Below, one piece after another: positions 8,238 to 16,365 of a stretch of DNA of 64,000 nt. The translations under genes and the position numbers were made by a program. The DNA comes from an uncultured Bacteroidales bacterium (GTDB lineage: Bacteria; Bacteroidota; Bacteroidia; Bacteroidales; Muribaculaceae): contig CADAZN010000015.1 of NCBI GenBank assembly GCA_902792435.1, positions 109,172 through 173,171 of the forward strand, read 5' to 3'. The notes under the pieces are model-generated. The model saw nothing but the letters and a program-made list of their open reading frames with translations. It was not told where the DNA came from and did not search any database. Each line of letters starts with the position of its first letter. Position 1 is the first letter of the stretch.

Positions 8238-9350
8238 TTATTCAAATATTTGTCTTAAAATTGACTGTTTAAGAGCATCACACTCAGCTATAACCTTGCG
8301 GTTGATTTCTTCCAACTTTTGCATGTTGTCCGACAAAGCATCAAGCTTTTGTACAATTTCTTGTTGCTCAGAGATAGAGATAATAGGAATTTCAACTTTC
8401 TTTATTTTTTGCTGCGAAATATTTGGCTGAGCTCCACCTTGTGCTTGTGACGCCAAGTCATTTTCAATATGCTTGAACCAATAATAAACGTATTCTGGCA
8501 CAAACTCTTTTGATGGCAATATACCACAAACCGCTTGATTGGAGGTCGCTCTGAATTTCAAAATCCCTACTTGGGCTGCCGTAGCACCATACATTGCAAC
8601 AAGAAGAGTGTTTACGGGGAAATATTTTGCAGAAGAATTCTTTACTCCTTCTTCGGTAATATACATTTCGCATTTTGTGATGTATTTTCTACAGACTTCT
8701 CCACTCCTAAGCCAAGGAATTGTTCCTTTTTCATAATAAGACTTTTCTGATTTAATAGGAGTCCCTCCTGAATAGGTTTTAAATAATGCACCTATTGATT
8801 TCATTTTCCACCCCTCTTTCGGTTGCATTGCTTCGGTAAGAGCTGCTTGGAAGAGTTTCCGTGCGTCATCAAGTTGCTTTTGCGAATTATCTTTCAGCGT
8901 GTCAATATCTTCAAAAGCCTTATCAAGATACTCAACAATCTGTTCCTGCTTATACAGATTAGGATAACAAATTTCTAATGGATAAAGTGTTTGTCTTGTT
9001 ATTTGTGGCTGTGCAGCACCGGTTATAATTTTACTTTTATCAATATATGATAGAATATAAGTTAAGAATAATTTATTAATAACAGATTCATCCTTAATAT
9101 GTACAACCATTGCATTTCCATTAATCCAAGACTTTGGAGTTGAGACATTAATGTTGCCACATGTTGCACCACGGCAAGTCATTAATATTTCAGGTAATTC
9201 ATGATTATATTTATCATATTTCCCAATTATACCATTGGCACCAAAAACATTGTATTCCCCATTAGTTACCATATCTTTTTTTGATATAGTTTGAGGTTGA
9301 TATAGGTCGCAAACTTCTCCCAATGGTTTATATGTCCACCCCTTCTTCAT
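8238..9350 (-). CDS. hsdS: Type I restriction enzyme, specificity subunit (HsdS)
   Basis: Sequence-recognition subunit shared by the methylase (M2S) and nuclease (R2M2S) complexes. Its 370 residues show the standard two-repeat plan. A first target recognition domain covers about 1-150 and a conserved helical spacer about 155-190 (EQIVEYLDKAFEDIDTL). A second recognition domain follows from about 197 (GWKMKSIGALFKTYSGGTP). The distal helix (EQQEIVQKLDALSDNMQKLEE) lies at the C terminus. The start ATG overlaps the hsdM stop (ATGA), so translation is probably coupled. Codon use is more AT-rich than hsdM and hsdR, as often found for specificity genes that are exchanged between strains. No second or inverted hsdS copy is present nearby. 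Target sequence unknown. Confidence 0.95.
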   Translation of the reverse strand: MKKGWTYKPLGEVCDLYQPQTISKKDMVTNGEYNVFGANGIIGKYDKYNHELPEILMTCRGATCGNINVSTPKSWINGNAMVVHIKDESVINKLFLTYILSYIDKSKIITGAAQPQITRQTLYPLEICYPNLYKQEQIVEYLDKAFEDIDTLKDNSQKQLDDARKLFQAALTEAMQPKEGWKMKSIGALFKTYSGGTPIKSEKSYYEKGTIPWLRSGEVCRKYITKCEMYITEEGVKNSSAKYFPVNTLLVAMYGATAAQVGILKFRATSNQAVCGILPSKEFVPEYVYYWFKHIENDLASQAQGGAQPNISQQKIKKVEIPIISISEQQEIVQKLDALSDNMQKLEEINRKVIAECDALKQSILRQIFE

Positions 9351-10810
9351 ACGTTTTCTCCTTCTTTAATCAGCTCCTCAAGTTGCTTTAGGATTTGTTG
9401 AGCATCGTTGTTCAGTTGTGACAGGTTGCCGAAAATTTCCTTTGGAGTGCGTTCATCCACTACCTCCACTTTGTTAGGGTTCTTAACCGAGAGGTCGCAG
9501 TCGTCTCCAAGCGTTGACACATCAAGAGACCATGAGTTCTCGCTATCCTCTTTTGTCTTTTGAAGTTTCAAAAAGTCGGCAAGGTCATCCTCGTTCAAAG
9601 CATTAGTCTTACCCAAGTTGCGGCCTGGATTCAACTGGTAGTACCATATCTTCTCTGTTGGTGTCCCTTTGTCGAAGAACAGCACCACGGTCTTTACTCC
9701 AGCCCCTTGGAATACTCCACTGGGCAAGTCAAGAATCGTGTGCAGGTTACACTGCTCTAGAAGCAGTTTGCGCAATGCCGCTGCATCGCCATTGCTCAGG
9801 AATGTGTTCTTTATCACTATGCCAGCACGTCCGCCAGCTTTAAGCATCTTAATAAAGTGCTGCATGAACATGTAAGCTGTCTCCGATGTCATTATGTCGA
9901 AGTTCTGCTTTACCTCGCCACGCTCCGAGCCGCCAAATGGTGGATTCGCAAGAATCACATTCTTGCGGTCTTTCTCCTGTATCTGCGATAAGTTCTCAGC
10001 AAGAGTGTTACCACGAATAATATTCGGCGCTTGCAGGCCATGGAAAATCAGGTTCATTGTCGCAATGATATAAGGCAAGGGCTTCTTCTCTTTACCAAAG
10101 AAGGTGTCCTCTTGCAAGGTCTTAGCATCCTGGGTGCTCTTTATGCGTTTCTCCATGTAGGTGAACGCTTCACACAAGAAGCCTGCCGAACCGCAAGCAG
10201 GGTCGTATACTGTCTCGCCGATTTTCGGGTCTACCACTTTCACAATAGTTCGGATGAGTGGACGAGGAGTATAGTATTCACCGCCATTGCGCCCAGCGTT
10301 GCCCATCTTTGCAATCTTCGACTCATAGAGCACCGTCATCTCATGCTTGTCCTCGGCGCTCTGGAAATGAAGCTGGTCTATGTGGTTTATTATCTCACGC
10401 AGGTTGTAGCCCGACGTGATTTTATTACGCAATTCCGAGAAAATCTCACCAATCTTATATTCAAGAGACTTCGCGCTGCTTGCGTTGTCTTTAAATTCGG
10501 CAAGCTTCACAAACAGCGTCTCGTTCACATACTTTATCAAGTCTGGTCCCGTCATGGCGTTTACCATGTCGAGACTGCCGTCAGCGAGTTTCGGTGCTGC
10601 CCACTGGTTCCACCTCATGTAGCCTTTGATAATGGGATTATACACCTTGCCCGACAGTGCTGCCTCATCTTCACGCTCCTTCTCCAGGTCGTCAAGATAT
10701 TTCAGGAACAGTAGCCATGAAGTCTGCTCAATATAATCAAGTTCAGTCGAGCATCCAGCCTCATTGCGCAAGATATTATCTATAGCATTAAAAGTTGCCT
10801 CGTATTGCAT
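9347..10810 (-). CDS. hsdM: Type I restriction enzyme, M subunit (HsdM)
   Basis: Adenine-N6 DNA methyltransferase of the type I system. 487 residues. The N-terminal helical HsdM domain covers about 1-140. SAM-binding motif I DPACGSAGFL lies near 200-210 and catalytic motif IV NPPFGG near 288-293, the (N/D)PP(F/Y) motif of N6-adenine methylases. GGEYYTPRPLIRTIV precedes motif I, as is typical. First gene of hsdM-hsdS-hsdR; its stop overlaps the hsdS start by 4 bases. A small anchored protein gene ends 31 bases upstream on the same strand, so the two could share a transcript. Confidence 0.96.
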   Translation of the reverse strand: MQYEATFNAIDNILRNEAGCSTELDYIEQTSWLLFLKYLDDLEKEREDEAALSGKVYNPIIKGYMRWNQWAAPKLADGSLDMVNAMTGPDLIKYVNETLFVKLAEFKDNASSAKSLEYKIGEIFSELRNKITSGYNLREIINHIDQLHFQSAEDKHEMTVLYESKIAKMGNAGRNGGEYYTPRPLIRTIVKVVDPKIGETVYDPACGSAGFLCEAFTYMEKRIKSTQDAKTLQEDTFFGKEKKPLPYIIATMNLIFHGLQAPNIIRGNTLAENLSQIQEKDRKNVILANPPFGGSERGEVKQNFDIMTSETAYMFMQHFIKMLKAGGRAGIVIKNTFLSNGDAAALRKLLLEQCNLHTILDLPSGVFQGAGVKTVVLFFDKGTPTEKIWYYQLNPGRNLGKTNALNEDDLADFLKLQKTKEDSENSWSLDVSTLGDDCDLSVKNPNKVEVVDERTPKEIFGNLSQLNNDAQQILKQLEELIKEGENV

Positions 10811-10841
10811 TTTATTATATTAGTTGATGGTTTCTTTGTAA

Positions 10842-11195
10842 TTAATTGGGTAAACTATGCTGGCTGACGTCTCTTAAAAGACCGTCTTCAAAAGTAAGGT
10901 CCAAATCTGGAACAAGTTTACTGGAAATCTTATAGCCTGACATTTCAAGAGCATGTCCTTGAACGTTGAAGGTCTGAAAGCTATCAGGTTCTCCAAGAAT
11001 AAGATACACTGAATCACGTGGCATGCCAGTATGTAAAGTCACTGTTCCGTCTTTAGTTTTTATATTATAACTATTATAAGGGACATCAATGGCTTCTAAA
11101 GTATTTTGATGATACACGGCCATTATATAAAGAACTCCTAATGTGCATATAACTCCAATTACAAATCCAATGAGTATGTGTAGAAAAGTTTTCAT
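10842..11195 (-). CDS. Small membrane-anchored protein with SmpA/OmlA-like fold
   Basis: 117 residues. The start at 11195 is taken because it opens directly with a hydrophobic anchor (FLHILIGFVIGVICTLGVL, about 3-22); the longer version from 11279 adds unlikely sequence. After the anchor, GMPRDSVYLILGEPDSFQTF and DLDLTFEDGLLRDV resemble the repeat unit of the SmpA/OmlA (BamE-like) fold, in which GM-x5-V-x3-LG-P is diagnostic. Such domains act in envelope assembly or inhibitor binding. It lies immediately upstream of hsdM; whether it belongs with restriction-modification or is just the local neighbour cannot be told. Confidence 0.6.
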   Translation of the reverse strand: MKTFLHILIGFVIGVICTLGVLYIMAVYHQNTLEAIDVPYNSYNIKTKDGTVTLHTGMPRDSVYLILGEPDSFQTFNVQGHALEMSGYKISSKLVPDLDLTFEDGLLRDVSQHSLPN

Positions 11196-11261
11196 TATAA
11201 GTTGTCTTATGGTTATAATCTGCAAATATAGCAAAAACTGAGCAACATTCCCCCAATTAAT

Positions 11262-11301
11262 TAATAATTTGCGGTCCATTCACGGTAATTTGCGTGAAAA
11301 A
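11262..11301 (+). repeat. Dispersed intergenic element, copy 2
   Basis: TAATTTGCGGTCCATTCACG followed by GTAATTTGCGTGAAAAAC; compare 5631-5670 and 11845-11886. Confidence 0.75.
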
Positions 11302-11345
11302 CTCCCCATGCGCCCCCTTCCCTCATCAATAATCACTCATCCCTA

Positions 11346-11372
11346 ATCAAAAAAATGGCAACGCCATTTTTT
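11346..11372. terminator. Hairpin with A/T flanks, terminator-like
   Basis: AAAAAATGGC and GCCATTTTTT are perfect inverted repeats around AAC, which would work in either direction. No gene ends close by, so its role is unclear. Confidence 0.45.
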
Positions 11373-11399
11373 AATATCGCTTTAAAACAAACAATCCCC

Positions 11400-11407
11400 T
11401 ACCTTTG
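11400..11407 (+). promoter_or_regulatory. -7-like box upstream of the low-complexity repeat
   Basis: TACCTTTG fits TAnnTTTG. The frame that follows from 11442 encodes only repeat-derived sequence, so the box may be a relic or may drive a non-coding transcript. Confidence 0.35.
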
Positions 11408-11514
11408 CGCGCACACACGTACATTTAATATATATAGCACCATGAATTCACAACTCTCAACTATGAACTATAAATGTCTTTGCCTGAAAAAAGTTGACTG
11501 CCCATTTGCCCCAT

Positions 11515-11700
11515 TGCCCCACGCGCCCCACGCGCCCCAAACGAACCAACTGAACCAACTGAACCAGCCGAACCAACTGAACCAACTGATTCCACTGATT
11601 CCAGTGATTCCAGTGATTCCAGTGATTCCACTGATTCCACTGATTCCACCGATTCCATGTTCCACCGATTCCACTGATTCCATGTTCCAGCGATTCCATA
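11515..11700. repeat. Low-complexity 9-base tandem repeat
   Basis: About 180 bases of tandem 9-mers. The array starts with ACGCGCCCC-like units, moves to AACCAACTG (about 11539-11587) and then to ATTCCACTG/ATTCCAGTG (about 11588-11700). Frames are open on both strands because of the 9-base period, but the products (NQLNQL, IPLIPV) are not credible proteins. Confidence 0.85.
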
Positions 11701-11844
11701 TTCCAAAAATCCAGCATCTGTGCAATTTTTATTAAAATTTTCATTTAATTTTAAGCGAAGCGCCCCTCCGCTCTCAAGGCAAAGTGATTCCATGCACAGC
11801 GACATCTTAGCGCGCCAGCGCCCCGAAAACTATAAATTAATTAT

Positions 11845-11886
11845 ATGATAATTTGCGGTCAATTAACGGCAATTTGTGTAAAAAAC
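11845..11886 (+). repeat. Dispersed intergenic element, copy 3
   Basis: TAATTTGCGGTCAATTAACG then GCAATTTGTGTAAAAAAC; it is followed 16 bases later by a copy of the second dispersed repeat. Confidence 0.75.
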
Positions 11887-11901
11887 AGTAGAAAGCGACA
11901 T

Positions 11902-11951
11902 CTAATGCAAAAACATTAATTGTTTTTAATTGTTTGACAAATATACTGAGG
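11902..11951 (-). repeat. Dispersed AT-rich repeat, copy 5
   Basis: Inverted relative to 4728-4771 and identical to it over more than 40 bases, including the TCTAATGCAAAAACATTAAT end. Confidence 0.8.
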
Positions 11952-11982
11952 ACTGACGGCTCTAACATTTTGTTGGGGATAG

Positions 11983-12014
11983 TTGGTGATTGTTGAAAAA
12001 ACTTTGTATATTTG
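11983..12014 (+). promoter_or_regulatory. Promoter of the coiled-coil protein gene
   Basis: TTG (11983-11985), 21 bases, TATATTTG (12007-12014). The leader to the start codon at 12133 is about 110 bases. Confidence 0.6.
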
Positions 12015-12132
12015 CGGATTGATTATGTGGTAGATGTGGCAGGTGCCATGTGATGAGGATTAAACTATTGGCTATCTGGCTTGTCTACTTATAGACTTGA
12101 TGAATATACTAACTTTTAAAACTTTTATAATC

Positions 12133-12534
12133 ATGAAGAAATTAGCATTATTAGCAGCAATGATTTTTGCTCTGGGAATCGGTGCCAATGCAGCACCTAA
12201 GGATATTGATCAACTCGCCAAGGAGACTAAGGCTAAGACTGAGGCGATGAAGAAGTATAACGACGCTGTGAAGGATGAGGCTAAGGCTGTGAAGGATGTT
12301 GACAAGGCACAGAAGAAGGCCCAGGACGCTACCAAGGACATCGACAAGGCTCGCCAGAAGGTGAAAGATGCCGAGAACAAGGTGAAGGACGCCGAGAAGA
12401 AGGCCGAGAATGCTCGCAACGACTACGACAAGGCTGTTGACAAGCTGAACAAGGCAAAACAGAAAACCCTTGAAGCTAAGCAGGTGCTTGACCGCATGGA
12501 AGGCATCATCGTTAACGACGGCTACAACCGCTGA
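12133..12534 (+). CDS. Secreted Lys/Ala/Asp-rich coiled-coil protein
   Basis: 133 residues. Residues 1-21 form a signal peptide (MKKLALLAAMIFALGIGANA), and the rest is a single long helix of the type KVKDAENKVKDAEKKAEN with heptad spacing of alanine and other non-polar positions among alternating K and D/E. The start at 12133 is chosen because it opens the signal peptide. Highly charged periplasmic helices of this kind are common in Bacteroidales and lack an assigned role; a lipoprotein-like tether or scaffold is possible. Monocistronic, with its own promoter at 11983 and a shared terminator downstream. Confidence 0.75.
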   Translation: MKKLALLAAMIFALGIGANAAPKDIDQLAKETKAKTEAMKKYNDAVKDEAKAVKDVDKAQKKAQDATKDIDKARQKVKDAENKVKDAEKKAENARNDYDKAVDKLNKAKQKTLEAKQVLDRMEGIIVNDGYNR

Positions 12535-12695
12535 TTAATGCATAATTCATAATGCTTAATGCGCAATTGGGCTCGAAGGGCGCACTTCGTGCTTAAAATT
12601 TAATTAAAATTTGATTTAAAATTTCACAGCCGCTCGGGCCAAATAATTTTTTATTTAATTTTCAAATAATAGCAGGATTGGGCATACTCCCCCTT

Positions 12696-12733
12696 AATCC
12701 CCCTCTAAGATTTAGAGGGGGATTTGTTTTTTG
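12696..12733. terminator. Bidirectional terminator between convergent genes
   Basis: ATCCCCCTCTAA and TTAGAGGGGGAT form a perfect stem, with TTTGTTTTTT following on the plus side. It separates the coiled-coil gene from birA. Confidence 0.85.
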
Positions 12734-12748
12734 TTAAGTTGTTGATTT

Positions 12749-13504
12749 TTAGAGGAAGGGGTGCTGGTTGATGATGAAGCCCACTTCCTTGAAGCGGTAG
12801 TGGTGGAGGGCTTTGTCGAGGGTGTGTCGCATGACGAGGGTGCCGTCGGGCTTGATTTCCTCGATGGTGGCCTGGAAAAGGGTGCCGCTTGGCGTGGTGA
12901 AGGTGTGTGGCTTGCCGTCGTAGCGGTAGAGGTGCTCGAGGTAACGCTTGTGCAGGTTGTCGAGCTGCTCCCGTGTGCCGTCGAACTGGCAGTAGCGCTC
13001 GAGTGTGGTGCCCAGCTCCTCGGTGATGACGTTCATGTCATGGGCCTTGCCGGTGATTTGGATGAGCGAGACGGGATTGGGGGCGTTGCTGAGGAACACT
13101 TGCTGGTTGATGTTGACACCCACACCGGCGATGGTGTAGAGGATGCCCTCGTCGTCAAGCGAGTGCTCAATCAATATTCCTCCAATCTTGCGGTCCTCGT
13201 AATAGATGTCGTTGGGCCACTTGATTTTGAAGCCTTGGGCATACTTCTCGAGCACGTCGATAACCGCCAGCGACACCGCCTCGCTCAAGAAGAACTGCTC
13301 CTTGACGTCGAGGTTGGGCTTCTTGACGAGTAGCGACAGGGTGGCATTCTTGCCGGGCTCTGCTTCCCAGGAGTTGCCCTTTTGGCCACGCCCGTTGGTT
13401 TGCTTGTAGGCTGCTATCACTGTGCCCGATGGCAGAGTGGCAGCATTGCGCTTGATGTAGTCGTTGGTCGACGCGGTTTCCTGCAGCAAAATGATGTGTG
13501 ACAT
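12749..13504 (-). CDS. birA: Biotin--[acetyl-CoA-carboxylase] ligase
   Basis: Attaches biotin to the carboxyl carrier protein through biotinyl-AMP. 251 residues, lacking the N-terminal DNA-binding domain of E. coli BirA, so it is a group I ligase that should not act as repressor. The biotin/ATP loop GRGQKGNSW lies at 38-46 and KWPNDIYYEDRKIGGILIE at about 99-117. A short C-terminal SH3-like domain (GTLFQATIEEIKPDGTLVM) completes the fold. Last gene of a same-strand run beginning at lgt; 69 bases after tsaE. Confidence 0.95.
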   Translation of the reverse strand: MSHIILLQETASTNDYIKRNAATLPSGTVIAAYKQTNGRGQKGNSWEAEPGKNATLSLLVKKPNLDVKEQFFLSEAVSLAVIDVLEKYAQGFKIKWPNDIYYEDRKIGGILIEHSLDDEGILYTIAGVGVNINQQVFLSNAPNPVSLIQITGKAHDMNVITEELGTTLERYCQFDGTREQLDNLHKRYLEHLYRYDGKPHTFTTPSGTLFQATIEEIKPDGTLVMRHTLDKALHHYRFKEVGFIINQHPFL

Positions 13505-13573
13505 TGCTATATCGTGCGGGAGAGGTAATGGGTTACTAAATGTGATGTGGTTGCGTTATTGGCTAGAGAGATA

Positions 13574-14014
13574 TCACTCGGGCAGCGTCATCTTGACGAG
13601 GCGGCTCTGGGTGTCGTGATCGACGGTGATGTCGACGCGCACGGTGTCGTCGGGCAGGAGTCCCTCGATTCTCTCGGGCCACTCGATGAGGCAAACGGCT
13701 CCGCAGTCGAAGTAGTCTTCGGCGCCGATGTCCTGCGCCTCGGCCTCGTTCTCGAGTCGGTAGCAGTCGAAGTGGTAGATTAGCTCGGCAGTGGTGTCGC
13801 TGCGATACTCATTGATGATGGCAAAGGAAGGAGAGCTGGTGATGTCGGTCTCCACTCCCAGCAGATGGCACAGCTCGTTGATGAAAGTGGTCTTTCCGGC
13901 TCCCATCTCGCCATAGAAGGCGAAGACAGTGTAGTCGCCCATCTCGGTCATAAACTTATAGGCAGCTCCCTCGAGATCGTCGAGCGAGTTCATTTTGAAT
14001 TCTAATGTTTTCAT
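13574..14014 (-). CDS. tsaE: tRNA threonylcarbamoyladenosine biosynthesis ATPase TsaE
   Basis: P-loop ATPase that works with TsaB and TsaD to make t6A37 on ANN-decoding tRNAs. 146 residues. Walker A GEMGAGKTT is at 35-43, followed by the TsaE-specific SSPSFAIINEY, and HFDCYRLENEAEAQDIGAEDYF in which the FDxYR box is diagnostic. LIEWPERIEGLLP follows near the end. The start at 14014 excludes an extension that would overlap upp out of frame. tsaD is encoded in this window at 54582-55592; tsaB and tsaC are not seen. Confidence 0.94.
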   Translation of the reverse strand: MKTLEFKMNSLDDLEGAAYKFMTEMGDYTVFAFYGEMGAGKTTFINELCHLLGVETDITSSPSFAIINEYRSDTTAELIYHFDCYRLENEAEAQDIGAEDYFDCGAVCLIEWPERIEGLLPDDTVRVDITVDHDTQSRLVKMTLPE

Positions 14015-14063
14015 TATAGGTTGGAATTGAGTAATTGAATAGTGGAAAAAAGTGGCTTGGTGA

Positions 14064-14723
14064 TTAGAGTTTCTCGCCATAGACGAGGTCGCCGGCGTCG
14101 CCCAGCCCAGGCACGATGTAGCTGTGCTCGTTGAGCTCATGGTCGATGTCGCACGCCCAGATGGTGAGGTTCTCGTTAGGAATGTTCTTCTCGACAAAGT
14201 CGATGGCCTGATCGGTGGCGATGATAGACGCCATGTGCACATGCTTGGGGGTGCCACGGCTCAGGAGAGCCTTGTAGGCGAGAGCCATCGAGAGTCCTGT
14301 AGCGAGCATTGGGTCGACGATGCACAGCACCTTGTCGTTGATGGCTGGGCAAGCGAGGTACTCGATTTTCACGTCAAACTTGTTGGGGTCATGGGCGTCA
14401 TATTTGCGATAGGCGCTCACAAATCCGTTCTCGGCCTTGTCGTAGAAGGTGAGGAATCCCTCGTGCAGTGGCAGTCCGGCACGCAAGATTGTTGCCAGCA
14501 CCAGTTGGTCGGCAATGACATTGGTCTTGGCCACCGCAAGTGGAGTGACGGTGTCGATGGTCTTGTAGTCGAGGCGTTTCGAGATTTCGTAGGCCATGAT
14601 TTGTCCCAAGCGGTGTACGTTGGCGCGGAACCTGAGTCGATCCTGCTGAATTTCCTTGTCGCGAATCTCGCTCATGAACTGGCTCACTAGAGAATTGTTC
14701 TCACAAAGGTTGATAATTTCCAT
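14064..14723 (-). CDS. upp: Uracil phosphoribosyltransferase
   Basis: Salvages uracil to UMP using PRPP. 219 residues. The PRPP-binding loop CIVDPMLATGLSM is at about 134-146, and the uracil-binding C-terminal segment YIVPGLGDAGDLVYGEK is intact. It lies 11 bases after ribF and 49 before tsaE in the same operon-like run. Normal length, nothing odd. Confidence 0.95.
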   Translation of the reverse strand: MEIINLCENNSLVSQFMSEIRDKEIQQDRLRFRANVHRLGQIMAYEISKRLDYKTIDTVTPLAVAKTNVIADQLVLATILRAGLPLHEGFLTFYDKAENGFVSAYRKYDAHDPNKFDVKIEYLACPAINDKVLCIVDPMLATGLSMALAYKALLSRGTPKHVHMASIIATDQAIDFVEKNIPNENLTIWACDIDHELNEHSYIVPGLGDAGDLVYGEKL

Positions 14724-14734
14724 GATTATTCAAT

Positions 14735-15685
14735 TTATGATTTGTTTGAAATGTATTTGTCAAGAATTTGTTGAGAGAGCTGCTTGTCGTGAGTGAGTTG
14801 CTCACGCAGCTGCTCGATGCTACCCAGCTTGAACTCCAGCCTGAGGAATCGCACAAAGTGGAGCGTGATGGGCTTGCCGTAGATGTCGTCGTCGAAATCA
14901 AAGATGTTGACCTCGATAGAGATGTTCTCGCCATTGTCGAGGGTTGGCCTCTTGCCAATGTTCACCATGCCCTTGTGCCAAGTGCCGTTGACTTGCACCA
15001 TGACGGCATAGGCACCATTGTGAGGCAGGATGAGCGATGGGTCCAATTCTCCAATGTTGGCCGTTGGGAAGCCAATTCCACGGCCGTTGTGGAACCCATG
15101 AATTACCTTGCCAGCAAGCTCAAAGGGACGGCCCATGCAGTTCATGGCGTCCTCGACGCGTCCGCCAGCGATGAGCTGTCGCACGATGGAGGAGCTCACA
15201 GGGGCATACTCGCCCAGATATTCTGGGGCCTTGAGCACCTCGACTCCAACGAGCTTGCCCTGCTCCACATATTTTGGGAACGAGGCGTTGTGGTCATGGC
15301 CGAAACGGTGGTTGTAGCCCATGACCAGGCTGTTGACGTTGAACTGGTCGTGAAGCTTTGCCATGAACTCGCGTGAGCTCAAATTGGCAAGCTGCTCGTT
15401 GAAGTCGAGCAGTATGAGATAGTCGGGGTTGGTTTCGCTGATGGCCTCGATTTTCTTGTCGAGTGTCATCAGAGCCTTGGGGAAGCCCGTGGGGTTGACA
15501 ACGCGCTGCGGGTGTCGTGCAAAGGTGATGATGGCACTCTTGTTGCCTCGGACCTTGGCCTCTTGCTTGAGAGCGTTGATGAGTGTGAGGTGGCCCAGGT
15601 GCATGCCGTCGAACATGCCTATGGTAGCAGTCAAGCGCTGCTCGTCGTTGGCCGATATGTGATCGCTTGCCCTGAGTGTTTTCAT
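14735..15685 (-). CDS. ribF: Bifunctional riboflavin kinase / FAD synthetase
   Basis: Converts riboflavin to FMN and then FAD. 316 residues with the normal two-domain layout. The N-terminal adenylyltransferase domain has IGMFDGMHLGHLTL (HxGH at 29-32) and a later SSSIVRQLIAGG motif; the C-terminal flavokinase domain has GFHNGRGIGFPTANI at about 198-212. The first four bases overlap the stop of the HAD gene, suggesting translational coupling. Confidence 0.95.
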   Translation of the reverse strand: MKTLRASDHISANDEQRLTATIGMFDGMHLGHLTLINALKQEAKVRGNKSAIITFARHPQRVVNPTGFPKALMTLDKKIEAISETNPDYLILLDFNEQLANLSSREFMAKLHDQFNVNSLVMGYNHRFGHDHNASFPKYVEQGKLVGVEVLKAPEYLGEYAPVSSSIVRQLIAGGRVEDAMNCMGRPFELAGKVIHGFHNGRGIGFPTANIGELDPSLILPHNGAYAVMVQVNGTWHKGMVNIGKRPTLDNGENISIEVNIFDFDDDIYGKPITLHFVRFLRLEFKLGSIEQLREQLTHDKQLSQQILDKYISNKS

Positions 15686-16317
15686 TGCCTCTCGAGTTGG
15701 TTGATAATGTCGATAAATTCCTGGCCTGGCTCAACGAGCGCGGTCTTGAAGCCCAATTTGGCTGCAGCGTCGAGATTCTCCTGGCCGTCGTCAAAGAACA
15801 GTGTCTCCTCGGGCTTGATGCCCATGGTTGAGACTGCATAGTCGAAAATCTTGCGGTCGGGCTTGTTGCTGCGAGCGATGTAGGACACGGTGACGCCGTC
15901 GAAATAGGCGTTCACATCGAGCCCTTCCTGTGCAAATGCACGGGCTATGACCCCCTCAAACATGAGCGGGTTGGTGTTGGACAGGATATAGGTGCGATAG
16001 CGCTTGCGAAGCTCTCGCAAGGCTTGGAGCCTGTGAAGAGGAATGCCCACGATGAATGAGCTGAAGGCGTGATCCATCTGCTCGTCGGTGATTCCGGGGG
16101 GCATGAGTGGCCGCAGTGCGTCGTGAAACTCGTTGATGGTGATGTCGCCATTCTCAAGTGCGAAGAACGGCCCTTCCTGCTTGTAAAGGCCGATGAGCCG
16201 CTCGGGATTCTCCATTCCCAACAGCCTCAACTCATCGAGGCAACGGTCACGCTCAATGTCCACAATTACACCGCCCTGGTCAAAGAGCAGGTTCTTGATG
16301 CCATGGATGGTAGTCAT
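15682..16317 (-). CDS. HAD-superfamily hydrolase (class IA phosphatase-like)
   Basis: 211 residues with a cap domain between motifs I and II. Motif I is LLFDQGGVIVDI (nucleophile D13). The second catalytic Asp of DxD is replaced by Gly, as in the YihX / epoxide-hydrolase-N-terminal subgroup (FDxGGV). Motif II is YILSNTNPLMF and motif IV is ETLFFDDGQENLDAA. Likely a sugar-phosphate or nucleotide phosphatase; since it is coupled to ribF by a 4-base overlap, a role in dephosphorylating a flavin precursor is an attractive but unproven idea. Confidence 0.85.
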   Translation of the reverse strand: MTTIHGIKNLLFDQGGVIVDIERDRCLDELRLLGMENPERLIGLYKQEGPFFALENGDITINEFHDALRPLMPPGITDEQMDHAFSSFIVGIPLHRLQALRELRKRYRTYILSNTNPLMFEGVIARAFAQEGLDVNAYFDGVTVSYIARSNKPDRKIFDYAVSTMGIKPEETLFFDDGQENLDAAAKLGFKTALVEPGQEFIDIINQLERQ

Positions 16318-16365
16318 AAAAACCTCTTACAAAAGAGTTATAAATAACGCTTTAAAGTGCATTAA

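Noticed and set aside
8238-9350. Phase-variable hsdS with inverted repeats or a second partial hsdS
   Set aside because: Only one specificity gene is seen, with no recombinase gene and no long inverted repeat inside it; variation by inversion is not supported here.
11355-11735. Frame of 126 codons across the 9-base repeats, also open on the minus strand
   Set aside because: Open only because of the repeat period; product NQLNQL/IPLIPV is not a plausible protein and both strands are equally open.
13574-14257. Longer start for TsaE at 14257
   Set aside because: The extension overlaps upp in another frame and is S/T/R-rich; the start at 14014 gives the normal TsaE length.
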